A stretch of DNA of 31,473 bases from JALOOE01 sp964423545 (GCA_964423545.1 CAYRFV010000026.1:1-31473); one strand, 5' to 3'; positions 15,001 through 23,304 are shown, numbered from the stretch's first letter. The notes: generated from the sequence alone by a model not told the origin. Program-made: numbers and translations.

Positions 15001-16893
15001 GTGAGCGCTCGCTGGAGCCCATTCGCCAAACACCTTCTTGTCATCTGCAGCCTGATTGCCGGCGTCTGGCTCTTCTTCAGGCTTCGCATCCTTTGGACGC
15101 CGCTGCTTCTGGTCTTCGTCCTCTCGTTCCTGGCCTCCTATCCTGTCAACGGCATTCTGCGGCGCACCGGCTGGCCCCGCAGACTGGTGGTTGTCATCGT
15201 CTACCTGCTGCTGCTGATCCTGATCGGCGTCGCAGTCGCAGGGGTCATCCCACGGATCGTGACTCTGGGCACGGGTCTCGCCAATACGCTCATGCGCGTG
15301 TTGCAAGAGCTTTCACGCGCCACCCCAGAGCCGATCGAGCTGGGGCCTGACCTCGTGCTTGATCTGAGCGAGCTGTACCGGCCTATCGGCGAATCGCTGA
15401 CGGGCATCCTCCATGTGGATCCGGCGATCCTACAGCGGCTGCGCGACGTACTCTTTCCGTTTGCGACGGGTGCAGCAGCCGTGGTGATGTGGGCTGTCAG
15501 CGGAGTGCTGGGCACACTCCTCGTGCTGGTCCTGAGCTTCTATCTCGTCAAGGACTGGCCAAGGATTGCGCGCTATGCCTTCAGTCATGCCCCCGATCCC
15601 CTGCGTCCGGAGCTGTGGCGGTTGTGGCGAGAGCTATCGGCGGTATGGGATGCCTTCATCCGTGGACAGCTCATTGCCGGATTCATCATGGGCCTCGTCA
15701 TCGGCCTGACGCTGAGCGCGCTCGGCGTGCGAAACAGCATCGCATTGGGTCTGCTTGCGATGATCGGCGAGCTGGTGCCCGGCGTGGGTCCTTTCATCTC
15801 CGCAGCCGTGGGCGTCCTGATCGCCCTCACCTTCGGATCGGCGTGGCTGGAAATCACGAACCTGGGATTCGCCTTCATCGTATTCGCCGTCTATCTGGTG
15901 TTCGGGCAGTTTCAGAACCTATACGTGGTTCCCCGCGTCATCGGCCGGCGCGTTGATCTCCATCCTATCGTCGTCCTCCTCGCTGCGCTGATCGGCGCCG
16001 AGCTCCTGGGCATCCTGGGCATGCTGCTTGCTGCGCCTGCGACCGCCTCCCTGCGGTTGCTCCTGGGGTATGCGTACAGGAAGCTTCTAGATCATGATCC
16101 TTTCCCACCGGTCGCGGAACCGCCGGACGCAACGCTCCTGTGGCGAGAAGTCACCGCAGGGCAAGACATCAGAGCACTGCTCTTCGATCTCGACGGCACG
16201 CTGATCGAGACCGATGATGCCGCGGTTCAGAGCCTGGCCCGACGGCTCGGATTCCTGGAGCGGCTGTTGCCGGTCACCAATTGCCAACACCTCGCGCGCC
16301 GCCTTTTGATGTCAAGCGAGATATGGGTCAATGATCTCGTGACGTTGCTCGATCGCCTGCGGCTCGATGGCCCGCTGTTCCGGTTGAACGAAGCGCTGCA
16401 TCGCTGGCGCGGCATCCGGACGCCGGAACGCTTTGTGGCTGTGCCAGGCACGCCGGAGATGTTAGGCGCCCTGGCGGCATGCTATCGCCTGGGAGTGGTC
16501 ACCAGCCGCAGCCGCACGGAGACCCTGGCGTTCCTGGCGCAATACAACCTGACCGACCTGATCTCCGTGGTGGTCTCGCGCGATGACACCCCCCGCCTGA
16601 AGCCGCACCCATTGCCTGTCCGACTCGCCGCTGCACGCCTGAGCCTGCTGCCTGAGCAATGTGCGATGGTGGGCGACACGAGCGTGGACATTCGCTCCGC
16701 CAAGGCCGCAGGGGCGTTGGCCGTCGGCGTGCTGTGTGGCTTCGGCGAGCGCAACGATCTGGTCGGCGCGGATCTGGTGCTCAATTCCACTGCGGATCTG
16801 CCGGGTTGGCTGCCATACAGGGCGGATTGTATGGCTCGCCACTGCCCTGCAATCACATCGGAAGATAATCTATCAGAAAGCGGCGAGGTCTGA
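15001..16893 (+). CDS. AI-2E/PerM-family transporter fused to a HAD-superfamily phosphatase
   Basis: This is a 630-residue fusion. Residues 1 to about 365 are an AI-2E exporter/PerM (UPF0118) permease: N-terminal helix pairs, the VLSFYLVKDW segment, then ALGLLAMIGELVPGVGPFISAAVGVLIAL and the VVPRVIGRRVDLHPIVVLLAALIG signature. Residues 393 to about 605 are a complete phosphoglycolate-phosphatase-like HAD domain: DLDGT at 396-400, motif II VVTSRS, motif III Lys in RLKPHPLPV, and motif IV MVGDTSVDI. No stop or frameshift separates them. The transported molecule and the phosphatase substrate are unknown. The start is GTG with only a weak ribosome binding site, 26 bp past the terminator hairpin. 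DinB-like and hydrolase genes follow closely. Confidence 0.9.
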   Translation: MSARWSPFAKHLLVICSLIAGVWLFFRLRILWTPLLLVFVLSFLASYPVNGILRRTGWPRRLVVVIVYLLLLILIGVAVAGVIPRIVTLGTGLANTLMRVLQELSRATPEPIELGPDLVLDLSELYRPIGESLTGILHVDPAILQRLRDVLFPFATGAAAVVMWAVSGVLGTLLVLVLSFYLVKDWPRIARYAFSHAPDPLRPELWRLWRELSAVWDAFIRGQLIAGFIMGLVIGLTLSALGVRNSIALGLLAMIGELVPGVGPFISAAVGVLIALTFGSAWLEITNLGFAFIVFAVYLVFGQFQNLYVVPRVIGRRVDLHPIVVLLAALIGAELLGILGMLLAAPATASLRLLLGYAYRKLLDHDPFPPVAEPPDATLLWREVTAGQDIRALLFDLDGTLIETDDAAVQSLARRLGFLERLLPVTNCQHLARRLLMSSEIWVNDLVTLLDRLRLDGPLFRLNEALHRWRGIRTPERFVAVPGTPEMLGALAACYRLGVVTSRSRTETLAFLAQYNLTDLISVVVSRDDTPRLKPHPLPVRLAAARLSLLPEQCAMVGDTSVDIRSAKAAGALAVGVLCGFGERNDLVGADLVLNSTADLPGWLPYRADCMARHCPAITSEDNLSESGEV

Positions 16894-16911
16894 AACCCAC
16901 CAGAGGTGAAG

Positions 16912-17493
16912 ATGCTGGATTTTGCCAGCGTGCGCGCGAAGAAACGCTCGATCCAGGAGTTGGCGGAAGGATTGACCGCCAGCGATCTGCGGCGGATCAC
17001 CAACGAGATGATCGACACGGAGCTCGGTCTGATTGCCGACTGCACCGATGCCGATGCGGTCTTTTTGCCCGACGATCCCGTGGCCAACGATACGTTCGCC
17101 ACATCGTCTGATGAGACAAGGATGGCATGGACGCTGGCTCATGTGATCGTCCATGTCACGGCCTCGGCCGAGGAGACCGCCTTCGTTGCAGCCGAGATGG
17201 CGCGAGGCGTGCCACAACGCGAGGGACGATCCCGCTATGAGACGCCCTGGCGGAGCATCACGGGAATCGCTCAGTGCCGGGCCCGGCTCGAGGAGAGCCG
17301 GCGCATGCGCCTGGCGACGCTAGACGTCTGGCCAGACGAGCCGCACCTGGCCAACCTGTTTCGCTGGCGGCCGGACGGCCCGTCGTATGATCCGGTGGCG
17401 CGCTTCCTCCAGGGGCTGAATCACGAGCACGGCCACCTGGCGCAGATCAGCGAGATCGTCCGCCAAGCGAAAGCCGGCCGCGGCGTCGATTGA
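16912..17493 (+). CDS. DinB/YfiT-like four-helix protein
   Basis: This 193-residue predicted helical protein of the DinB-like superfamily is usually a metal-dependent thiol-related enzyme or of unknown role. Visible are MAWTLAHVIVHVTASAEE, which supplies the first metal-type His, and the C-terminal GLNHEHGHLAQISEIVRQA, which carries the paired His motif typical of the fold. The ATG is chosen because GAGG lies five bases upstream. A GTG two codons earlier is possible. It starts 18 bp after the permease-phosphatase fusion and is followed after 32 bp by the lipoprotein hydrolase, so an operon is likely. Confidence 0.75.
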   Translation: MLDFASVRAKKRSIQELAEGLTASDLRRITNEMIDTELGLIADCTDADAVFLPDDPVANDTFATSSDETRMAWTLAHVIVHVTASAEETAFVAAEMARGVPQREGRSRYETPWRSITGIAQCRARLEESRRMRLATLDVWPDEPHLANLFRWRPDGPSYDPVARFLQGLNHEHGHLAQISEIVRQAKAGRGVD

Positions 17494-17525
17494 GGTCGTG
17501 CGAGCAGGACCTGAGGGGGGCAATA

Positions 17526-18725
17526 GTGAGATTCGTGTCTGCAGCAAGATATGCTGCGCTTGCGGTCGGCTTGGCCCTGGCCCTGGCGTCGTGTGCGGGG
17601 CGATATGCACCGACCAACACACCGACGCCGGCGCCTGTGGCCCGCGCCACCGCCGCGCCGACCAACACGCCGCCACCGACAGCCACCGCCGCGCCGACCA
17701 ACGTGCTGACTGCAACAGCCACGCCCACCGCCGCGCCTACGCTGCCGGCGACGCCGACGGCTACGGCCACTCCGACTTTCACCGCCACTCCGACACCGCT
17801 GAGCCCCTTAGCGATCGAGTCGATGCGTAAGCAAAGCTATTCCGGCAGCGAGCTGGTAATCGAACAGACCCTGCCGCCCGGAGCGAACTACAACCGCTAC
17901 GTCGCCTCGTACCGATCGGAAGGATTCAAAATCAACGGATTGCTGACAATCCCGTCGGGCCAGAAGCCGCCCACCGGCTGGCCGGTCATCATCTTCAACC
18001 ACGGCTACATCCCGCCGGATCAATACCGCACGACCGAACGCTACGTGGCCTATCAGGACGCTTTCGCAAGAAACGGCTACATCACGTTCAAATCGGACTA
18101 TCGCGGACACGGCAGCTCGGAGGGCCGGGCCAGCGGGGGCTACGGCAACGTCGACTACACCGTGGATGTGCTCAACGCCACGGCGTCGGTCAAGCGACTG
18201 AAGGACGCAGACCCCAATCGCGTCGGGATGTGGGGCCATTCGATGGGCGGCAGCATCACCCTGCGCGCCATGGTCACGGTTCCCGACATCAAGGCAGGCG
18301 TGATTTGGGCCGGGGTGGTGGCGTCCTATCCCGACCTGTTCGAGCGGTGGCGCCGGGCGCCGACCGCGCCCGGCGGCATGCCTGCGCCCGCCCGCGGCTG
18401 GCGGAACGACCTGGTTGCCCAATACGGCACGCCGGAGGAGAACCCGCAGTTCTATGCATCGATCTCACCGAACAGCTTCCTGAAAGAGATCTCGGGGCCG
18501 CTTCAGCTGCACCACGGGAGTGCGGATACGTCCGTGCCTATCGAATTCTCCGACACGCTCGAAAAGCAGATGCAGGCTGCGGGAAAGCCGGTCGAGTATT
18601 TCAAGTATGCGGGCGACGACCACAACCTGGCGGCGAACCTCAACGTGGCGCTCCAGCGATCGGTTGCGTTTTTCGACAAATACGTCAAGAACGCCGCGGC
18701 CGCGACGCCCACGCCGAGCCGGTGA
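17526..18725 (+). CDS. Alpha/beta-hydrolase lipoprotein with Thr/Pro/Ala-rich linker
   Basis: This exported hydrolase of 399 residues is anchored outside the membrane. The start GTG follows GGGGGG five bases upstream. The signal peptide ends in the lipobox LASC with Cys at residue 23. A linker of about 65 Thr, Pro and Ala residues follows (APTNTPTPAP and similar). The hydrolase domain runs from about residue 105: oxyanion strand IIFNHGY, nucleophile elbow GHSMGG, acid in HGSADTSVP and catalytic His in GDDHNLAANL. It resembles dipeptidyl-peptidase or acyl-peptide-hydrolase-type and esterase folds; the substrate is unknown. Position in the cluster suggests co-expression with the PerM fusion. 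Confidence 0.88.
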   Translation: MRFVSAARYAALAVGLALALASCAGRYAPTNTPTPAPVARATAAPTNTPPPTATAAPTNVLTATATPTAAPTLPATPTATATPTFTATPTPLSPLAIESMRKQSYSGSELVIEQTLPPGANYNRYVASYRSEGFKINGLLTIPSGQKPPTGWPVIIFNHGYIPPDQYRTTERYVAYQDAFARNGYITFKSDYRGHGSSEGRASGGYGNVDYTVDVLNATASVKRLKDADPNRVGMWGHSMGGSITLRAMVTVPDIKAGVIWAGVVASYPDLFERWRRAPTAPGGMPAPARGWRNDLVAQYGTPEENPQFYASISPNSFLKEISGPLQLHHGSADTSVPIEFSDTLEKQMQAAGKPVEYFKYAGDDHNLAANLNVALQRSVAFFDKYVKNAAAATPTPSR

Positions 18726-18750
18726 CCCGAGCCACGGGCGGCACTCGACT

Positions 18751-19059
18751 TTGACGCAGCAATCAGGCCTCCAGGACCTTCTGCGCGTCATCGCCGGCGC
18801 GGTGGTGATGGCGATGCTGTGTACGCTCGTCGCCCGGTCGGTGGCCGCCGCCGTAGCACAGGCGCGAGGCATCCCGCAGGACGAGATCGAGGCGGTGGTC
18901 TACTTCGTTTGTTTCCCGTTCAGCGCGCTCGCCGGCGGAGCCGGCGGCGCGCTGCTGGCCGTGGTCGGCGAGCGCCGCTGGCTGCTGGCGCGCTACGCCG
19001 CTCTGTTGGGTGTCGTGGCGGCGGTCGCAGCGGTCGTCGGCTTTTCGCTCGGCCGATGA
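18751..19059 (+). CDS. Small hypothetical membrane protein
   Basis: This 102-residue protein is not recognised. It has three hydrophobic stretches (about residues 12-35, 48-66 and 77-100), a charged loop in ARGIPQDEIEAVV and another in GERRWLLARY. The apparent start is TTG, 25 bp after the lipoprotein stop, with no strong ribosome binding site. The reading frame is open further upstream but inside the lipoprotein gene. An inverted repeat, GGCTTTTC (19039-19046) and GAAAAGCC (19067-19074), spans its stop and may end the transcript, although no T-tract follows. Confidence 0.55.
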   Translation: MTQQSGLQDLLRVIAGAVVMAMLCTLVARSVAAAVAQARGIPQDEIEAVVYFVCFPFSALAGGAGGALLAVVGERRWLLARYAALLGVVAAVAAVVGFSLGR

Positions 19060-19097
19060 TTCTCAGGAAAAGCCCACAAATTCTACACAATCCGATC

Positions 19098-19126
19098 TTG
19101 ACGTAAGCGCGATATATTGGTATAAT
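19098..19126 (+). promoter_or_regulatory. Consensus sigma-70-type promoter of the LysM/YkuD gene
   Basis: TTGACG, a 17-bp spacer and a perfect TATAAT with TGG directly before it (extended -10). Start of transcription would be near 19133, leaving a leader of about 88 bases before the ATG at 19221. Confidence 0.85.
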
Positions 19127-19220
19127 GCAATCACTGATCGCCGTGTCGCTTGTCATTTTCTCCATTCGAAGGAGTGCTGCCACGCCCAAAGAGCCAGTCT
19201 AGCTTCCGATGGAGGCATCC

Positions 19221-20285
19221 ATGCGTTCCAAGAGTGCTCTTTCCGGGCTGCTGCTCTGCCTGCTCCTAACCCTGTGGCCTGTCGCGGCGGCTGCCGACGA
19301 CGGCGCTTATACGGTTCACCCCGGGGATACCCTGGCCAAGATCGCTGCGGCTCACGGTGCGTCCGTCGAGAGCCTCATGCGAGTCAACGCGATCACGAAT
19401 CCTGACCTGATCCGAACGGGCCAGCGGTTGGTCATTCCCGGCACAGGCAAGGAGCCGGTCGCCCCAGCGCCGGTTGCCGCGTCCTCGAGCGCTGCGGCGG
19501 CCGCGCCACTGAATCTGGCGCCAGCCACGGCCGGGGGCCTGGCGGCGGCCGCGGCAGAGCCACTCGCTGCGCTTCCGAGCATGGCGTCCCCTCCTGCGTC
19601 GAACAATCCGGCGCCGGTCGCGGCGGCGGCGCCAGCACCGGCGGCGGAGAAACCAGCTGCCGACGCAGCCGCGTCCAGTCCTGCTGGCGGCATCTACACG
19701 GTGAAACCGGGGGACACCCTCGCCAAGATCGCCGCGATCACCGGCTCGACGGTCCCGGCCCTGATGCGAGCCAACGGGCTCACCAACCCCAACCTGGTCT
19801 ATACGGGCCAGCGGCTCGTAATTCCTGGTCCGGGCGGTGCGCCGGCGAGCAAAGCGCCGGCTGCCGGGCCCGCCCCTGCGCCGGCAGTGGCCGCTCCTGC
19901 GGGAGGCACCGGGCTGGTCGTCAGCATGTCGAAGCAGCGCTGCTATCTCTTCCAGGGCGGATCAATCACCGACACCTGGCCGTGCTCGACGGGCAGGACG
20001 GGCTGGGCGACTCGCACGGGCAACTTCAAGATTCAGTCCAAGCTGCCACGGGCGTACGGCTCGCGCTGGGGCTTCTGGATGCCCTATTGGCTGGGAATCT
20101 ACTGGGCCGGTGGGACGGAGAACGGGATCCACGGACTTCCCATCCATGCCAAGACCGGCTATAGGGACTGGGGCAACAAGATCGGCACACCGATCTCCTT
20201 CGGATGCATCGTGCTGCAGGATGCAGCGGCGAAGAAGCTGTATGACATGGCCTACATCGGCATGCCGGTATCGATCCGGCGCTAG
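19221..20285 (+). CDS. Secreted two-LysM plus YkuD (L,D-transpeptidase-like) cell-wall protein
   Basis: This 354-residue exported protein binds and probably cross-links or modifies peptidoglycan. A signal peptide (hydrophobic core LLLCLLLTLWPVAAAA) is followed by LysM 1 (YTVHPGDTLAKIAA to GQRLVIP, about 30-73), an Ala/Pro linker, LysM 2 (YTVKPGDTLAKIAA to GQRLVIP, about 168-212), a second Ala/Pro linker and the YkuD domain (about 232-354). The YkuD site shows GIHGLPIH and TPISFGCIVLQD. The usual motif is S/T-H-G-C, so the His before Gly-Cys is Phe here while the Cys is kept. ATG 19221 is preferred over ATG 19209 because GGAGG sits five bases before it. Confidence 0.92.
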   Translation: MRSKSALSGLLLCLLLTLWPVAAAADDGAYTVHPGDTLAKIAAAHGASVESLMRVNAITNPDLIRTGQRLVIPGTGKEPVAPAPVAASSSAAAAAPLNLAPATAGGLAAAAAEPLAALPSMASPPASNNPAPVAAAAPAPAAEKPAADAAASSPAGGIYTVKPGDTLAKIAAITGSTVPALMRANGLTNPNLVYTGQRLVIPGPGGAPASKAPAAGPAPAPAVAAPAGGTGLVVSMSKQRCYLFQGGSITDTWPCSTGRTGWATRTGNFKIQSKLPRAYGSRWGFWMPYWLGIYWAGGTENGIHGLPIHAKTGYRDWGNKIGTPISFGCIVLQDAAAKKLYDMAYIGMPVSIRR

Positions 20286-20310
20286 CGGTCGCCGACTGAT
20301 TCTCCTCAGG

Positions 20311-20345
20311 AGCGCCTGGCACAGCGTCCAGGCGCTTTCTTGTTG
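20311..20345 (+). terminator. Intrinsic terminator of the LysM/YkuD gene
   Basis: AGCGCCTGG (20311-20319) pairs exactly with CCAGGCGCT (20328-20336) around an eight-base loop, followed by the T-rich TTTCTTGTTG. It is 25 bp after the stop codon. Confidence 0.92.
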
Positions 20346-20376
20346 TCCCGGTGTGCGCCGAGAACACCGGCCCGAA

Positions 20377-20405
20377 TTCGCGCGTAGCTGGTTTGGTGAT
20401 ATAAT
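20377..20405 (+). promoter_or_regulatory. Promoter of the acidic-protein operon
   Basis: A perfect TATAAT at 20400-20405 is preceded by TGA (extended -10), with a weak -35 (TTCGCG) 17 bp upstream. Start would be near 20412, a 24-base leader. An inverted repeat CCGGTGT/ACACCGG (20348-20370) lies just upstream and may be an operator. Confidence 0.7.
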
Positions 20406-20435
20406 CGCGCCGGTCAAATACGAGAGGAGTCACGC

Positions 20436-20924
20436 ATGAAAAACAACGGCAAAGACGAGATCATCGAGGTATTCGAACCCGGCGACGAAGAAGACGAGTT
20501 GTACTCGCTGCTGGATGACGACCGCCGGGCCGAGCTCGACGAACTCGTCGGCCTTCAAGTGTCAGGGCTGGAGCTGTGGGAAACCTCACTGGGTGATGAG
20601 GATGCCGATGAATCGGTGACCCCGGAGAATCGCGCTTTCTTTGATGTCGACCTCCTTTTCGAAGGTGGGCTGGCCTTGGAGCTCTACGTCGCAACCCTAT
20701 TCCCAGGCCCGGACAGCGACCCGGTCGTCGGGCTGGACAGCATCTACGAGACTGTAGGCAAGCTTTCCGATGACGAGCTGGAACTGCTCGACTATGACCA
20801 GGCCGATGATGACGGGGGGTTGGCGCTGGCGTTCGGCAAGGGTGACACGACCCATCAGGTGATCGTCGCCAATGCCTGGATGATCAGCGAGTGGGAAGAG
20901 ACCGAAGACGAGGAAGCCATCTGA
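20436..20924 (+). CDS. Highly acidic hypothetical protein
   Basis: This 162-residue cytoplasmic protein is not recognised by family. It is very rich in Asp and Glu, with stretches such as EPGDEEDELYSLLDDDRRAEL near the N-terminus and SEWEETEDEEAI at the end, and very few basic residues. The middle (FFDVDLLFEGGLALELYVATLFPG) looks like a folded alpha/beta core. GAGGAG is six bases before the ATG. It is the first gene after a promoter and is followed 62 bp later by a SerB-like phosphatase. Its charge suggests a binding partner with a basic surface, but no function can be claimed. Confidence 0.8.
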   Translation: MKNNGKDEIIEVFEPGDEEDELYSLLDDDRRAELDELVGLQVSGLELWETSLGDEDADESVTPENRAFFDVDLLFEGGLALELYVATLFPGPDSDPVVGLDSIYETVGKLSDDELELLDYDQADDDGGLALAFGKGDTTHQVIVANAWMISEWEETEDEEAI

Positions 20925-20986
20925 ACTCGGACGCGATACGATCTGGGTCTCCTGCCTTGAAACGGCGAGCTTCGCCGGAGCGAACT

Positions 20987-21679
20987 TTGCCCCTCCTTCG
21001 TTTGGCCGTCTTGGATGTCGATGGCACCCTGAAACAGGCAGAGTCGCCCTACCAGTACCTGCACCAGCGGCTGGGCGTGGCGCACCTGGCTGCAGTGAAC
21101 CGGGAGCTGGCGCTGGCAGGTCGCATCAGCTACGGTGACTGGCTGCGGCGCGATGCCGCCCTGTGGGCCGGGCAGAGGGTCGATCACATTCGCCGGCTGT
21201 TGGCTGAGAATCCGTACCTGCCGGGCGCGGTGCAGCTCCTGCACGCGCTCAAGGCCGCCGGTGTCACGGTGGCGTTGGTCAGCGCCGGATTCACCCTCAA
21301 CACCGACCCGATCATGCGGGAGTTCGGGTTGCATCACTGCCTGGCGAACGAGTTGACCGTCAGCGATGGGGTGCTGGACGGCGGATCGATCAACCACGTG
21401 CCGGAGGGCGGCAAGGCGGCTTTCGCTTGTGGTCTCATGTCCCGGCTGGGAATCTCACCGGAAGAGACGCTGGCAGCAGGCGACACCCGGGGCGACCTCG
21501 AGCTCTTCGACTGCGCCGGCGTGCGTATCGCTGTGAACCCCAAGTCCGATACGCTGCGTGCGCGCGCCGATGTCGTCTTTGAGCCCGACCTGACCGGCGC
21601 CGTTGCATGGTTGGCGACGCACGGCTACCTTGTTCGCGAGAGATTGCCGGACCAGGGAAGCGAAGGCTGTGCCCTGTAA
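20987..21679 (+). CDS. HAD-IB phosphatase (phosphoserine-phosphatase-like)
   Basis: The 230-residue protein has all HAD motifs: LDVDGTL (D10, D12), motif II VALVSAGF, a motif III Lys in EGGKAAFACG, and motif IV AAGDTRGDLELF. A helical C1 cap lies between motifs I and II (YQYLHQRLGV to ENPYLPG), as in SerB-type enzymes. True SerB normally has extra conserved cap residues that I cannot confirm, so the substrate stays open. TTG 20987 is chosen because GGAG precedes it by six bases and motif I then falls at the usual distance from the start. A longer frame reaches back into the previous gene without homology. Confidence 0.83.
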   Translation: MPLLRLAVLDVDGTLKQAESPYQYLHQRLGVAHLAAVNRELALAGRISYGDWLRRDAALWAGQRVDHIRRLLAENPYLPGAVQLLHALKAAGVTVALVSAGFTLNTDPIMREFGLHHCLANELTVSDGVLDGGSINHVPEGGKAAFACGLMSRLGISPEETLAAGDTRGDLELFDCAGVRIAVNPKSDTLRARADVVFEPDLTGAVAWLATHGYLVRERLPDQGSEGCAL

Positions 21680-21721
21680 GGGCGCGTCCCGATCTGCGCC
21701 ACCGGTTTGCTGTATTTCGGA

Positions 21722-22117
21722 ATGGAACTGATCGATTGGCCTGAGGTGGCGCGCAGCGCCCTGTGGATCCTGGGACTCAGCATTGCACTGGCCTCTTGGA
21801 GCTACATCACCTGGTGGGCCTCGGTGCATCGCATGCCGATGCGCGACGCACTGACACTGCCGAGATTCAGGACGTCGTTCCTGGTCGGACTGACCCTTTT
21901 CTGTGCTGGCCTGGCCTGGGGCTCCACTCGCTGGTGGGAACGCGGACTGTGGATCGTTTTGGGCCTGGCCTGCCTGTGGCAGGTGGCGGTGGGACGACAT
22001 GCAGCGGCCGCGCATGGCCGAAGCACTGCACCGGATCGCTCGCCCGTGCACGCTGCGGATGAGGAGCTCCCCTCTCGCGAACACCCGCAGCCTATCCACG
22101 AGGACCATGGCAGATGA
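21722..22117 (+). CDS. Small membrane protein, unknown
   Basis: This 131-residue protein has two hydrophobic helices (about residues 12-32 and 53-73) and a third shorter hydrophobic stretch (about 77-91), followed by a hydrophilic His/Pro-rich tail. No family is recognised. No good ribosome binding site is present: ATG 21722 and a TTG five codons earlier are both possible. Its stop overlaps the start of the next membrane protein (ATGA), so the two are probably made together. Confidence 0.65.
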   Translation: MELIDWPEVARSALWILGLSIALASWSYITWWASVHRMPMRDALTLPRFRTSFLVGLTLFCAGLAWGSTRWWERGLWIVLGLACLWQVAVGRHAAAAHGRSTAPDRSPVHAADEELPSREHPQPIHEDHGR

Positions 22118-22902
22118 ATATCCGCACGCACCGGCTTGCTTGGGCTCTCTTCTTCCTCACTGCGGGCGCGTTTCTCCTCCTGAACAACCACAAGGTGTTC
22201 CGAGAGCTGGGGGACGGGATTTGGGGCGGGCTGTTTGCCGCCGTGGGACTCGGGCTGCTGATCTGGTTCCTGCTGGACCGCCAGCGCACCTGGCGCGCGA
22301 TCGCCGGCTTCCCGATTCTCACCGTCGGCATCCTGCTCCTCCTGGAGTGGCGCGAGGTCGACCTGGGGGTCTGGCGGGTAGCGCTGGTGATGTTCGGCGT
22401 CGCACTGGGATTCTGGGCGGTGCTGCTCTCCGGCAACGACAACTGGTGGGCGCTCATTCCAGGCGGCGTGCTCACGTTGATGGGGGTGCTGATCGGGCTC
22501 CAGGCGCGCATGGATGAGGCGATATGGCTCGCGGCATTCTTTCTTGGGCTGAGCGCTGTGTTCGGGCTGCTCTACCTGCTGAGGCTGGGCCAGCAAGACA
22601 CCGGCTGGGCCGGCGTCCCCGCGGCAGCATTCCTGTTGATCGGCATCGTGACGCTTGTCGGGGCATCCAGTCCGGTGGGCCTCATCGCGCAGTGGTGGCC
22701 CCTCTTGCTGGTGATCGCGGGAGCGATCATGCTCGTTCTGGCGCTCCATCGCTCGCGGCGGGCTGATCTGCCGCCAACCGCGAGCCCGGCACAGGCGGAG
22801 CAGTTGCCGGCCGCGAAGCCGGTGACGCCCGTTGATGAGGCGCCGATCGATATCTATGCTGTGTTGGCGCAGCAGCCGAAGGGTGATCGACCCAGGGAAT
22901 AA
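22114..22902 (+). CDS. Multi-pass membrane protein, unknown
   Basis: The 262-residue protein has about eight hydrophobic helices, mostly arranged as hairpin pairs, and a hydrophilic C-terminal tail of about 50 residues ending in a DIYAVLAQQ-like segment. The alternating short helices rich in Gly, Leu and Trp recall DUF5668/LiaF-type envelope-stress membrane proteins, but the match is only by appearance. It starts inside the stop of the preceding membrane gene. Confidence 0.7.
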   Translation: MNIRTHRLAWALFFLTAGAFLLLNNHKVFRELGDGIWGGLFAAVGLGLLIWFLLDRQRTWRAIAGFPILTVGILLLLEWREVDLGVWRVALVMFGVALGFWAVLLSGNDNWWALIPGGVLTLMGVLIGLQARMDEAIWLAAFFLGLSAVFGLLYLLRLGQQDTGWAGVPAAAFLLIGIVTLVGASSPVGLIAQWWPLLLVIAGAIMLVLALHRSRRADLPPTASPAQAEQLPAAKPVTPVDEAPIDIYAVLAQQPKGDRPRE

Positions 22903-22916
22903 GAGCGTAACGAGGC

Positions 22917-22950
22917 CGGTCGTGCGGCGCGGCGAAGCGCCGCACGACCG
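22917..22950. repeat. 14-bp perfect GC-rich hairpin, REP-like
   Basis: CGGTCGTGCGGCGC and its exact complement flank a six-base loop (GGCGAA). No T-tract follows, so it is a poor intrinsic terminator. It is placed 27 bp before a start codon. It may be a dispersed palindrome or an mRNA-stabilising or processing element between the membrane gene and the glutaredoxin gene. Confidence 0.7.
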
Positions 22951-22977
22951 CACCGCCATATCGGGAGTGGAGACGCC

Positions 22978-23304
22978 ATGGCCAAACAACTCGTCTGCTA
23001 CATGACAACCTGGTGTCCGAGTTGCCACGCGGCCCAGGATGCACTGGAGGAATGGGGTGTGCAGGCCCGGTTCGTCAATATCGGTCGCGATCGCGAGGCG
23101 GCCAGCCGCGTACGTGCGCTCACCGGCTTCGAGAGCGTGCCGACCTTCGTCGTCGTAGCTGGGGAAGGCATCGATCCGATCGAGCCGCCCTCGCCCCTCC
23201 CGGCCGGCCGCGGCCCGCGCGGGATCGACCGGGGTTCTGTGCTTACCGAGCCGACGAATGCGGAACTCAAGACATGGCTCACCAAGCACGGCTTGCTGTC
23301 GTGA
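22978..23304 (+). CDS. Glutaredoxin-like thiol-disulfide protein with an in-frame insertion
   Basis: This 108-residue thioredoxin-fold protein has the dithiol active site TTWCPSCHAAQ (C13, C16) and the cis-Pro loop SVPTFVVV. Related mycoredoxin or NrdH-like proteins are about 80 residues and pass directly from the cis-Pro strand to the last turn and helix (here VLTEPTNAELKTWL). Between them this protein has about 24 extra residues rich in Pro, Gly and Arg (EPPSPLPAGRGPRG), flanked on both sides by GID. The ATG has GGAG five bases upstream. It converges with the large membrane protein, 24 bp between stops. Confidence 0.88.
   Translation: MAKQLVCYMTTWCPSCHAAQDALEEWGVQARFVNIGRDREAASRVRALTGFESVPTFVVVAGEGIDPIEPPSPLPAGRGPRGIDRGSVLTEPTNAELKTWLTKHGLLS

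Noticed and set aside
17590..17800. CRISPR or tandem repeat array
   Set aside because: The repetitive bases encode the Thr/Pro/Ala linker of a lipoprotein in frame; unit lengths vary and there are no spacers.
21802..23289. 495-residue minus-strand frame across three plus-strand genes
   Set aside because: It spans the membrane genes, a hairpin and the glutaredoxin on the other strand. Its composition is Gln/His/Arg-rich without motifs.
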